From the NCBI GenBank assembly GCA_010279815.1, contig QEOQ01000486.1, positions 774,935-838,934 on the forward strand: a DNA stretch of 64,000 nucleotides, read 5' to 3'. The DNA is from Brachionus plicatilis. Lineage: Eukaryota; Rotifera; Eurotatoria; Ploima; Brachionidae. Positions 1-12,600 of this stretch are shown here, one piece after another. A program made the position numbers and the translations under genes. The notes beneath the pieces were generated by a model. It searched no databases, was not told the DNA's origin, and saw nothing but the letters and a program-made list of their open reading frames with translations. Position 1 is the first letter of the stretch; each line of letters begins with the position of its first letter.

Positions 1-2391
1 TCGAGTTTGTAGGCCAGATCGCTTGCCATCTTTATTTATCAATAGACATTATAAATCACTGCAGAAACTGAGGTATTAATTCGAGTTTAATTCATTTTTA
101 AAATTAAATAATAAAAACTAGGATATAAGAAGTGAAGTGGTACCTACTTTAATTCCGATAACAATTTTTCTTTAATTTGTCACTTGAAAAGAGAGATCAT
201 AGAATTATTTATGGCAATTGATTGTTAATAATTCAATTTTTAGGATAAATTTAGCATCTAAAAAACTCTATCAATAAAATATTATACAAATATTTCCAAT
301 TTTGATTAGACAATAAGGGATGAGAATTAAAAGAAAGAAAAATTAAAAGCGTTAAAATACAAAAAATTATGGTTAATGCATAAAAATAATCTTTTTAATT
401 TAAAATGATGAAAAACGAATAAAATGAGTTTATTAAATGTGAAAATATTTTTTTAAATCAAAATAAAACCATAAAAAAGTTATATAAAAAATTTAAGTCA
501 ATAATTTGGCAAAATGTAATTGATTGTACATTTTTATATTTTTACATTTTTACATTTCTGAGAGAAAAAATAAAAATCTCAAAATAAAAAAACTTAAAAA
601 AATTTTCACATTTTACATTTAAATTTTTCTAAAACTCCTTTTTAAGTAATTGCGAATTTATTATTACTTTTCTTAATGAAAATTTTTTTAAGTTTTTTTA
701 TTTTGAGATTTTTATTTTTTCTCTCAAAAATATAAAAATGTACAATAAATTACATTTTGCCAATAATTTTTATAAAATATTCTTCATTTTTCATTTAAAA
801 TTAATTTTTTGTTATTCAACCATCTAAAAGTCCAATTATTGACTTTTGAAAGTTTCAAGGTAATTTTTTTATTCATCTTATAGATTTAATTTTTTTTTAT
901 TAATATTACTTAAGATCAGTTAAATTAAAATTTAAGTCAATTATAAAAGTAAAGAACACATTTAGTAAAAGAAAAAAGAATTTTTAAAAAGTTTTAATTA
1001 ACATTTAAAAAAATGTTTTTGGTAGATTTATTTTTTCGCTCTGTTTTTTTTTTGTTTTTTAGTTTTATTTATTCAATCCTCACCACACAAACTTTAATAA
1101 ATTCAATCGTATGTTGAAAAATTCTACCCCAAGCTAAAATTAAAAATATTAAAAAAAATTTAAAATTTAATTTTTTGAAAAAGTACAAAAATTTTCTGAT
1201 TATTAAATCATTGGGTTAAAAATGGTAAGCTTAGGTTAAAACAAGCTTCTGGGTTATTGTACCAACGATAATTATTTAAAAAAAGAAAGAAAATATACTC
1301 GGATTAATTTCCGCTCGTATTTAACAGGGGAAAAAGAATCAATAAGCTAAGAAAATGTATAAATTATTAAAAGAGCTTTAGGTCTCAATTAAGAAAACAC
1401 AACGGGTTCATTTTCTCGCTTTCTACATTCAAAGATAACTTTAAATGCTTAATGAGAATTTTTAAATATGGGCTTAAGTTATTTGCCCAAAATCTATTAC
1501 TCACTTCGAATTCAATTTATATCAGCTCATTTATTTTGCCCAAAAAACTAGGTCGATGTTCACAAATATTTTTTATTATCTTTTATAATGAATATTTGAA
1601 ATTTTTGAATAGAATTTATGGCCACTTGCATGATACAACCTGAGCAACTATTTATTTATTTAAGCGATAAGTTTCCGTTTATTAAAACCATATGCGAAAA
1701 ATTATGAATTTAAATTTTATAAATTAATCTTAAAATGCATCAATCAAACAATTTAAAAGTTAAGCAAATATTCGCCGATTTGAATGACGGCTCTATACTT
1801 TGTTTATGTATTTTAATCTTCTTTTTTTTTCAGTGATGCGAAATAAAATTTTTTGATGATGCAAATTTTCAATTTTTACCAAGCTTTTTTTTCCACTCAC
1901 CCAGAAATTATTGATAATTTATATTTAGTGCTCGGTGCGCTAAATATAAATTATCTTTAATAATCTTTGAATTTTAAAATAGCTTTTGATGGCCTTTTCT
2001 GAGCTCCGGCAACAATTTTCTATTAAATTTTATAATTTTTTTCTTTCCATAATTTCCACCCAATTTCCTCTGAGAATTGAATTTTTTTGATTTTTTATAT
2101 GAAAAAAAAGGTCATTTAAGTTTTTTTAAAAATAATATTTAAATAAAAATTAGGTCTAACAAACTAAATTAAATTCAAATGAACTGTTTGAAGTAAAATT
2201 TTAGGTATTCCATAGCATCAACCTTATTGTTTGCATTCTAGGTATTTTCAATTCGAACATATCTTTGAAAATTTTGGAAAATTTTATGAAAAATTAATTG
2301 AAAAAAAATTAAATTTTAACTTTTTTAAATTAAAAATAAAAATAATAAATTTAGATAAAAATCAACAAATTTTATTGATTAAAAAGAGCTG
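1..2391. other. Non-coding region upstream of IP3R
   Basis: AT-rich, no credible exon. A 63-codon open frame at 1452-1643 has no recognisable sequence or splice context and is not called. The only structure is the inverted repeat at about 500-768. It may contain the IP3R promoter, but I see no identifiable element. Confidence 0.6.
500..768. repeat. Foldback MITE-like inverted repeat upstream of IP3R
   Basis: Two arms of about 95-105 bp (roughly 500-607 and 676-768) are inverted copies. Each outer end reads ATTTGGCAAAATGTAAT or its near match, and inner parts share CTGAGAGAAAAAATAAAAAT-like sequence. The loop is about 70 bp. No coding sequence. No clear target duplication was identified. Confidence 0.7.
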
Positions 2392-2411
2392 TTTTTTTTG
2401 TTAACCTCTAG
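2392..2411 (+). promoter_or_regulatory. Splice acceptor just upstream of the IP3R start codon
   Basis: A pyrimidine-rich run ends in CTAG at 2408-2411, five bases before the ATG at 2417. It looks like a real 3' splice site, so the 5' leader is either in an upstream exon outside the visible transcript or is a trans-spliced leader. No upstream leader exon is obvious in 1-2391. Confidence 0.5.
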
Positions 2412-2416
2412 ATAAA

Positions 2417-3651
2417 ATGGACGATGGTAGTGCTAACGGCAACAGCATTGCCAATTCAAGCTTTTTGCACATGGGCGATGTAATATCTCTGTTCGCCGAA
2501 GGCAAAGTATGTGGTTTTATCAGCACACTTGGCTTGGTAGATAGTCGTTGCGTGGTACATCCACTGGCCGGTGATCTTAAGCATCCACCGAAAAAGTTTC
2601 GCGATTGTTTATTTCGTGTATGCCCCCAGAACCGATATTCAGCGCAAAGACAATACTGGAAGCAGTGCAGACAGAATGCGGCAAGTTCAAGCCAAAATTT
2701 GACTGTAAACCAGAGCATTACCAATCTAGATGAATCAGTCTTGAAAAAGTTACATGTAAATAAATTTTTTTTTAATACTTTTATTAGATTTTTTTTAATT
2801 TTTAAAAAAATTTTATTAAATTTTACCAATTTTTTTTATTTTTACAGCACGCTGCCGAACTGGAAAAAAAACAAAACGAAACCGAAACTGCCAAACTGAT
2901 AAAATCGAACACTCTCATTCAATACGGGAGCATTATCCAATTGTTACATTTAAAAAGCAATAAATACTTGACCGTGAACAAAAAACTACCGGCACATGTG
3001 GAAAAAAATGCCATGAGGGTGTACTTGGACTATGCCGGCTCGGAGAGCTCCTGGTTCATTGTCCAGCCGTTCTACAAGCTTCGCTCTCTTGGTGACAAGG
3101 TAGTAGTCGGCGATAAAATTGTTCTGCAGTCTTTCATTGCTATGCAGCCGCTTCATGTAAGCGAAATGGAGCTGAATGACCAACCTGGGTGCAAAGAGGT
3201 AAGCTAATTTTTTAATTTAAGTTAAGTCGAACACAGGGTTAATAACTTCCTGCCCGATACTAAAATGTTAAAATTTATTAAAAGATAAATTGCCGTTGGT
3301 TAATAGCGCCCATAAAACGAGATTTTAATTTAAACCAAAACGATGACCAAACATCGTACCAGAACGTTACCACAGAGGTTTAAATATAAAAATATTTTCA
3401 TATATTTTTATGTATAGCTTAACTCACCAATCGAATTAAATTGGCTTTTTAGCACCTGTTTTTTTTAATTATTAAATAAAATTGTTGTATAACCCGAGCT
3501 GTACCTGTCAGCATGAGTGGCCTAAGCAATAATATTTTTCTTTTTTTTATTTTTTTTTAATTCAAAGGTTAATTTGCTCAATTCGCAGACAAGTTGGAAA
3601 GTTGCGTTATTCATTTGCCACAAAGAGGACAGAAACGATGTACTCAAAAGT
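2417..3651 (+). CDS. itpr: IP3R exons 1-3: N-terminal suppressor (beta-trefoil/MIR) domain
   Basis: Encodes residues 1-258. The start at 2417 gives the family N-terminus with [15 protein letters not shown] and [15 protein letters not shown], then [15 protein letters not shown] sequence (here [20 protein letters not shown]). Exon 2 opens with [13 protein letters not shown] and carries the MIR-type stretch [14 protein letters not shown]. Exon 3 (84 bp) carries TSWKVALF. Exons 1, 2 and 3 all end in phase 0 with good donors. This domain lowers IP3 affinity and couples ligand binding to the channel in known receptors. Intron 3 (3652-6445) is 2.8 kb and holds two inverted-repeat elements described separately. 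Confidence 0.96.
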
Positions 3652-6600
3652 GTAAGTTAATTTTATCATTTGATCAAGAATAATTTTTATATATTAAATT
3701 TTGATTAATTTTTTGAGGCTGGGAAATAGAATTAATGATTCTCTTTGATTTTTTACCTAAAAGCTATTGGATTTTTTTGAGTAATTTTTTAAGTGGCCAT
3801 TTAAATTTTTAAAAAAAATAAAATAAATTTCGCATATTAATTAACTTTTATTTTTGGTTCTCCCTAAAACTGGCACCGGATTTTCTCAGACTAAACACGG
3901 ACTCTTAACCCGAATAAAAAAAATATTTTTTTTAAAAATTTTTATTTACATTATTGATACAAAACAAAATTTAGGAAAATTGCTATTGATAAATTATATT
4001 AAATTTTGGTAAAAATTTTAATTATTTTTTCTCTTTAAAATGATAGTACTTTTGACGGCTTAACGGCTACTATTGTATAACCAACAGATTTCCAATTATC
4101 TTTTTATTGAAAAATAAAATTTTTTCTAGAATTTATTTTTCTTTTTAAAATACCCTATTTTTTTATCACTTGGAAAAAATATAAAGTTCTCCATCATTTG
4201 GTTTTATCAACACATCAGTGTGTATGTGTAATTCAATTCAATAAATAAATAAATAAATATGTGTAATTCAGGATCAAAATGTATCAATATATCATAAGCT
4301 TTTTTATCGCTTAACTCTTAAGAAATATTTTTTTAAAAAAATTTACTATTTGGCTCAATTCTAAATTATCTATAATTTGAAGATATAATTTAAACACAAA
4401 TTTTCAAATATATGAGTCGATATAGATTATCAATTTAAATGATGTATAGAAATAATCTTAAAGTTTTTTTAATATTTATGATCCGAATCCGTGTTTTAGT
4501 AATATTGATCTGGGTCCGGGTTTGAGTAGTTAAGAATCCGCCTCTCAAATAATCCGTGTTTTAGTCTGAGAAAATCCGGTACCAGGTTTCCGGATCCGGG
4601 TTTTAGGAACAGCCTTTATTTTTATTTTTCTATTTATATGATTCAAATTGTAATTTTGAAATAAAAAGTTTTATTCAAACATAAAAGTCAGTATTCTTAA
4701 GTAAATATAGGAGGATTTAAATACATTTATTTAAAAAAAAGGATAATTTTCTTTATCACTTTTAACACAAAAATCAATTTTTTATAATTCTAGTTATTGA
4801 TCCATTTTTGATTGATATTAATCGCGGAATATATTGAAAAAAACATCTGCGACGAGTCAATTCTATGATATTATTTTTGAAGGTAAATTTTATGATCAAA
4901 AAAAAATTAAACAAAATCTAAAATTGCATTTTTTATTATGAAATTTATCTTAAAATTAATTCAATTAATAAATTGGTCCTGAATATTTCATGTCTAACTA
5001 ATCAAATCTTAATCGGAATAAATAAATATAGTTCTTTGTATTAATTTTGTATTTGTTTAAAATTTTAAAGAAAAGTAATTTTGTTTTGGTTAATTTTTTA
5101 ATCAGATTAAATTTCATGGTTCAAAAAAAAATAATCTTTAAAATATTAACATTATTAGAAAAATCAATATTTAACTTTTTAGATTTTTTAAATACAATAA
5201 AACCAAATTTTGATAGTTATCATTTCAAACTTCTAAGATAATTTGTGTTGAGTGTTGAAAGCTAATCAGACGAACTTTATCTTTAAAAAAAAATATATTT
5301 AAGCTTATTAAAAATAGATTTAAATATTTGAGGTTAATTACGAATAAAATTTTACTATTTTTTTAATTTATACAAACTTGCCGAGTAAATCTACTGAAGC
5401 CAAATAAATTTCAAACTTGATGAGCAAAAATCTTCAGAACTAGATTTAAAAAAATTAAAATTAAATTCAATTTGAATTATCTTTTAATCGAATTACATGA
5501 TCTTTGAAATTTTTTAAAAAAGAAATAAGTCTTGAATAAATCGTCACTATTATATTTTAAAAATAACTAAAACAATCAACAGTTTGATGTTTCGATGTTT
5601 ATTATTTGTTTCAGAAAAATATTCAATTAAACAAAATATTTATTTTTCTTAAATTTTATTGACTAATTTAGTAAATAAAAACAAAAAATTCCATTAATAA
5701 ACCACAGAGTTATTGGACAGATACAAACAAATGGCTTTTAGGAAAAAAGTACGCAACAATTTACGTAAAATATTTTATATTTACCTTTATTAACCTAAAT
5801 TGTTTTAAAAGAAAAATTTTCCAAATAGTTGAAGGATCTAGGCATTTTTTTAATAAAAAATCGATCCAAAAAATTTGTAAAAATTTAAGTAAATTTAAGT
5901 AAATTTAAACATTTATTTGAGTAAATAATGTTAAGAATCGTCAAAAAAGTAAAATGTCAAAAAAAATCATTTTGTAAAAATAACTTAGCTTCCTTTAATT
6001 TTATTGAATTTTCTGAATGTATTTTTTTTTATTGATTTTTCGATTCAAAAATTTTCAAAATATATAAAAATCTTATTATTTTTGAATGCCTTAATTTTTC
6101 AATTATTTGGAAAGTTTTGCTTTAAAAAAAAAATTAGTTTAAAAAATTTAGGTTATTAAAGGTAAATTTACAATATTTACGTAAATCGTAAAAAACAAAA
6201 TGCGGAACATAACTCTAATTATTAACTTTGAGAGTTTTTTAAAATAAATCAATACAATGTTCATACATTAATCATTCAAAAATTCTTTTCGTCTCAAAGA
6301 ATATTTAAAAAGCTGCAATTAAAAATAATATATTTTTTAACTAAAAAATATTTTTTGTGGAGTTTTTTTTTTATTTTTCAAAATTTAATATTTCTAAAAA
6401 ACTTATTAAACATGATAAAATTCAAATAATTTTTTTCCTAATTAGGGTGATGTAATTCGGTTGTTTCATGCCGAACAAGAAAAATATCTGACTTGCGATG
6501 AATACAGAGGCAAAAGAGAAGTGTTTATTCGAAGTACAGCACGATTGGCGGCCACATCCGCTACATCGTCCAAAGCTTTATGGGAAGTGGAAATTGTTAA

Positions 6601-9600
6601 AAAAGATCCGTGCCGCGGAGGTGCTTCTCGCTGGTCCAATTTATTTAGATTTAAACATTTGGCATCTGGAAACTATTTGGCTGCCGAAGTTGACAATGAT
6701 TCTACAGAGGATCAAATGCGCTCCAAATTACGCGGCGATGCCTCAAACTTGGTCTATTATCTTGTTAGTGTTACCAATGCTTTTGACCACTCTACCATTT
6801 TTGAACTGGATGAAACAACAATCACTATCCATGACTCGCCGGTGCCCCGTAATTCCTATGTAAGACTGAAACACTGGGAAACAGGAACATGGGTACACAG
6901 CACTGCTTTGTTGATAGATAAAGAAGAAGAAAAGCCAGTTATGTGGAAAATAGGCTGTGCTAAAATAAAAGAAGACAAAGAGGCTTTTCAGCTGATTCCA
7001 GTTCCAACAAATGAGGTCAGAGATTTGGACTTTGCCACTGATGCAGCCAAAATGCTCAAAGTATTCGCAGAAAAAATATTAATTAATCAACTTTTAATGA
7101 ACGATAAACGATCTTTGTGTGCTTTGTTAACTGATCTTATTTTTTTTGTCGCCGAATATGAAAATGGCAACTCCAATGACTCCTTGGAGATTCAATTGAG
7201 CAAACCCAATCGCGAAAGACAAAAGTTAATGAGAGAACAAAATATTTTGCAGCAGATTTTCAGAATTCTGAAAGCACCTTTTGTCGAATACGGAAACAAA
7301 AAAGGCCTACAAACTCACGAGCTTAAGGATCCAAAGCATGGTCTACAACAAATATTTAGACTTTGCTATAGAATACTTAAACATTCGCAGCAATCGTACA
7401 GAAAAAATCAAGTAAGTTTTAAAAAAATTAGAAGATTTGTCTTTCTTGATGAAAAGTAATTTGAAATTAAAAAATATGTTTTGAATTAAAAGTCCTTTTT
7501 TAAACAAAAAAAAAATAAAGAAAGTGTCAAAATTTCTTGAAAAATTCAAATATTTGAAATTTTTTCCTCAAAAATTAATTTAAAAAAAAATTGCATTTTT
7601 CAATGTAAAATTTGATGATTTTTCGTAAAAAAGGATGTTTTTGTAGCAGTAAAAAATGTAAAAATTGGTTAAATTTAGTTAGATTTTTGTATTGCATACA
7701 AGCACAGAAAATAACAAAAAACATTGTAAAATTATTTCAAATCATAAGAAGTCTAATTTCTTTATTACAATTCGAATTACCTTGAGAATTTTTTTGAACT
7801 TGTCAGTTTTTTTGTTTGTTTTTAAATTTAAAAAAGAATTCATTTAATAAATTGAATTTCAATTCGATTTGGATACTAAAAGTTGCCTGATTTTCACCAG
7901 TCAACTCAACTCTTCTAAAATATTCTGGATTTCAATAGTTCCATCCATCTTACCAGGTACCAAAAAATAGCTGTTATGATTTAACCAACGCTACAAGAGT
8001 ACAAAAAACAAAATTTTCAAATACTTAATTTTTCTAACATTATATTCAAATTTTAATATTGTTAAATTATTAGTTGAATTTATCTAAAATTCAAGTTGTT
8101 TTTTAAATTGAAGTTAAGCTCGAATTTTAATTTAAAAAAGACAGTTTTCGAATTTAATTTCAAAAATAAATAAAAAATCAAACATAAATTCAAATTTATC
8201 CTATATTCAAGATTTTATTCGTATATACTATTTTTTCAATAGTCTTTTCAAATTTTTTATTTATTCAAGTTTCAATTTGTGTCCAAAAAGCTAATTCGAT
8301 GTCATCACTACCTTTATCTAACTCTAACCTAAACATAAAATTTATTTTTTTCAATTTTTTAGGGAAAAAGATTTTTAAGAAATTTTTTGACGCTATTTTC
8401 TGGAATTTAACAAAATTTACGATAATTCAGGGAAAATAAGGTAAATTAATGAATTTTTCCATTTAGCATTTTATGTTAAATTTAACTGAATTATTGTTTA
8501 ATTCTGTCAAATTATGGAAATTAACATAAAAATTGGTAAAATCCTTTTATCAAATCACCACTTTGAACTGGTGTTTTATTCATATTTGACATCAATTTTT
8601 GGTTTTTAATAAATTTTTCTTTTCTTCCTGATTATCTTAATCGAAAAAAAATTCTTTACTTTAAAAACGAAATCATGATTTTAAGCTGAGTTGTTTTAAG
8701 CTAAGTCAAGTTATTACTTAAAAAACTTTTTTTGATTTTATCTTTTAAGAACTTCCAATGTTTTCCATTAACTCTTTAGAACCAGAGTTGTTTAAGTCTC
8801 AAGTTTCGTCAAATACAATAAATAAACAATTTAAGATAAATAAATTTAGTAGCTAGAACTGTGTTCTTAGCTGCAGAAAATAGACAAGAAAAGTTAATAT
8901 CAGGGACTAGAGAGAAAAAAATATAAAGAAATATATAAAATCCTTTTCTCGAGAGTTATTTAAAAATCACAAGTCTCAAGTCAAGTCTAAGTCCGGACTT
9001 TTTTTTTTTTCAAAAGTCCTAGCAAAAACATTTTTTTCAAAAAAAAAAGTCCAAGTCCAGGCTTATAAATTTTGAATACTGAAGAAAAATTGTGAAGAAA
9101 TTTATGCTAAAATTGCAAGAAAATTCTGATATTTGGCAAATATATTGCATTAGACAACCTATGAGTATATAAATTTTATGATATGAAGCCTGATCTAGCA
9201 AATTTAATAAAAAAAGTCTGAACTTGGACTTTTTTTTGGGAGTTTTAAACAATACTGTTTAGAAACATTTAAATCCCGACAAAAGTTCAAAAATAAATTT
9301 ATACTGAAAAATTAAATAATGTCTTCCAAAAACGTTGCAATAACTTTTTTTTCTAAATTTTTTTAAAATCAATTAAAAGCCTTTCCTAACCCGTTGAATT
9401 CCAGGGTCAATATTTTAAATTTAATACCAAAAAGTTTTTTTACAAACTTCGCTTTGCTAATTAGAAATATGTGATAAATTCTAGAAAGCAGCAATCAAAA
9501 ACATCTAGTTAACATGATTTTTTATTTAAATAATTTTAAAAATTAAACATCTTATTTTTTTTTAAATGCAAAAAATTTTTTTGTGTAAATTTAATCCAAC

Positions 9601-12600
9601 GATACTTTCAAAGCAGGCATTGTGAAATTTCTTACAAAACTTCCCATACAAAAATTCTGAATAATTGAACACAATTTAAATTTATTAAAAATTATTAATA
9701 TTAATATTAATATTATAAGTATTAATTAATTAGCACAGACTTTTGCAGTAGGTGAAAAAAAAACTTATTTTACACTGTTTTACATTTTACACTTGATGAA
9801 ATAATTATGTTTATTGAACTTTCATCCAAATGCCGGAAACTTTACTATTCACCAGGAATACTAAAGATTTCTTTAAAATTAAATTAGAAAAACATTTAAA
9901 GTTATGAATTCGGATCCATTCCGAAATAATTTTTATTAAATTCTGTTTTATTTTTATAAAGTCTTGCTTCTGTGCGAAAATATCGCTTTACAAATATCTT
10001 AGATGGAACCGATCACTTTCTTTAGTTTTTTTTTTCGACAGGATCTTGTGAACAATTAGTAAAATAATTTTCTATTCTACGCTGATGTACATAAGAAACT
10101 TGATTTATAGGCACATTTTGAGATTTTGTCTCATTTTCCTGGGAAACAAGAATGAAAAAAAGGCATCACTACAATATGAATGAATTTTTATTTATTAATA
10201 ATAATAATACGTAAGAATATTTATGAAAGTTCACAATTTTTCACCAATTTTTATTTTCTTTCACATTTTATTTCATCAAGTAAAAAATTAGATATTAAAA
10301 ACCAGAGTTGTTGGAGTAAAAGTTAAATTTGGGCTTTATTTTTGGAAAATATCCCATATTCAGGGTATTTTCTAGCTAATTAAATTTTTATTTTTATAAC
10401 ATAGAAACGATATAATTAACTCTAAAAGAAAAAAGGTTAAAATACAATTTAAAGAATAGTGGTAAACTCATTGAACCAATTTCAAAAACGGCTAATGTTG
10501 AAAAAACCTTTGAATATTTTTAATCAAAATTGATGAATAGCCTTGTGATCAAGAGATCAATGTTGAAGTTTGCAACATTCAAGCTTTTTATATTTAATAA
10601 TATTAATTTGATTTTTACAGAATTCGTAAAAAAATTCAAAAAATTTAAATTAAATAATTAATTGTTTTGCTTTATTAAATAATTTTTTTTTAGACAAATT
10701 TATAAATTTTTATTTTCAACTTGTAACAATTATTTATAAAATTTAATAAATGAAGTGTTAATCGGTCTTCATGATATTGGCACTAGTCTGTTGATTAACC
10801 TTAAAAAAAAAAAGTTTAAAAGAAAAAAGGTTGGATTTGGGCTTTACTCTTAGAGTCGTTAACACGAGTTTATAGATACCGTAAACTCTTGACCATTACT
10901 CTTGGAACTATGTCAAAATTTGGGTTTATTCCATACGGAACTAATACCATCGAAACCATGTTATAAAATTTTTTTATTTTTTTTTAGAATAAACCTTTAC
11001 GTCTGTCTTTAAACTAAGAGTAAGCGCAAAAGTTTGTTTGTTAAAATAATTTCGAATTTATTTTGTAATAATCTTAAAAATTGTAGAGTTAAATTCGAAA
11101 TTAAAAAAAATTAAAAATTAAAGTTTATTCTAATTTTTGTTTTTATTCTAAGAGTAAAAGTTAAATTCGATTAAAAATTAAAAATTAAAAATTAAAATTA
11201 AATTTAAAATTAATTTTATAGCCAAAAAAAACTTTATCAAAACATTTGTTTTTTATTTTGCCTAATAATTTTAGCTTTTTCGTGACGAGGTAGCCAAATT
11301 TTGACATAGTTCCAAGAGTAATGGTCAAGAGTTTACGGTATTTTAAAATGGTCGAGAAACATCTTTTAAGTGAGTTTTTCAGATATTGAAATAAATAATT
11401 ATTGGTGAATTTTTTAATTATTTCTTAATTCAGTAATATATAGGAGTGATTCGAACTGAGGATTTTACAAAAATTTACGTAAATTATTTTTTAATACAAA
11501 AATAATCTAATTAATTGTAAAATTGTGAATTTTTTTAAGAATTAAATTTAGCGTATTTTATTTTAGCTACAAATTATTAAATTATCTAAGAGAATAATTT
11601 TCGGCAAAAAATAAATGTTAAAAATATTTAGAAAATCTATGGGATCTGAAGAATGGCCATTATTGTATGCTTTTTTTAAAGTTAAAATAACAAAATTACC
11701 GACGAGGAATCTTAGTGTCTATTTTCAGATTAAATTAATTAAGAAAATCATTTCAAGATTGAAACAGAAAAATTTTTTTGACGAAAAATTTCTTTATTAA
11801 AAAAAAAAATGATAAAAAAAAATATTAAAATTAAATATTCAAATACTTTTTTGCAAGGAATATATTGCAAAGCAATTTGGTTTCATGCAAAATCATATTG
11901 GTTTTGACGTTCTGGCTGAGGAGACAATAACAGCCTTGTTGCACAGTAACAGACAGCTTTTGGAAAAACACATAACTCGAAAAGAGATAGACACGTTTGT
12001 CAATCTGGTCAAATCGAATAAAGACTACAAATTTTTGGAGTACTTGTCTGACTTGTGCGTGGCCAACAACGAAGCTATACCTAGCACCCAAGAACTTATT
12101 TGCAATTGTGTCCTCAAAACAAAAGAGAATTCAAGTATTCTCATAGAAACAAGGTATTCTAATTTGTTTTAAACTGATTAATTTTTTGCCAATTTTTTAA
12201 ATTATTAAAGATTTGAGAGATGCAATGAAAAATTAGTATTAATGGAGAGTACAGACGATTTTTCCAATCGTCTAAAATCTCAAATTCAATTTTCAGGTAG
12301 TAATAGCAGCTTAACAATTTATTCAGCGCCCATAGATGACCGAGACTCAGATTTAAATGATTCAATATATCAAACTATTACCAATTCAGACGAAAATATT
12401 ATTCTCTATTGGGATAACTATGCGATTCAGCTACAAGAACTGGTCAAATCAGAGTCAATATACGAAAGAAATATGCTTGAGTATTATCGCTATCAGCTTA
12501 ATTTGTTTTCCAATATGTGCCTGAATCGACAATACTTGGCCATTGAAGAGCTAAGTACTAACTTGACAATTGAATTAATTTTAAAGTAATTTGTTTTAAT

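Noticed and set aside
1452..1643. 63-codon frame upstream of IP3R
   Set aside because: AT-driven composition, no recognisable motif, no splice or promoter support.
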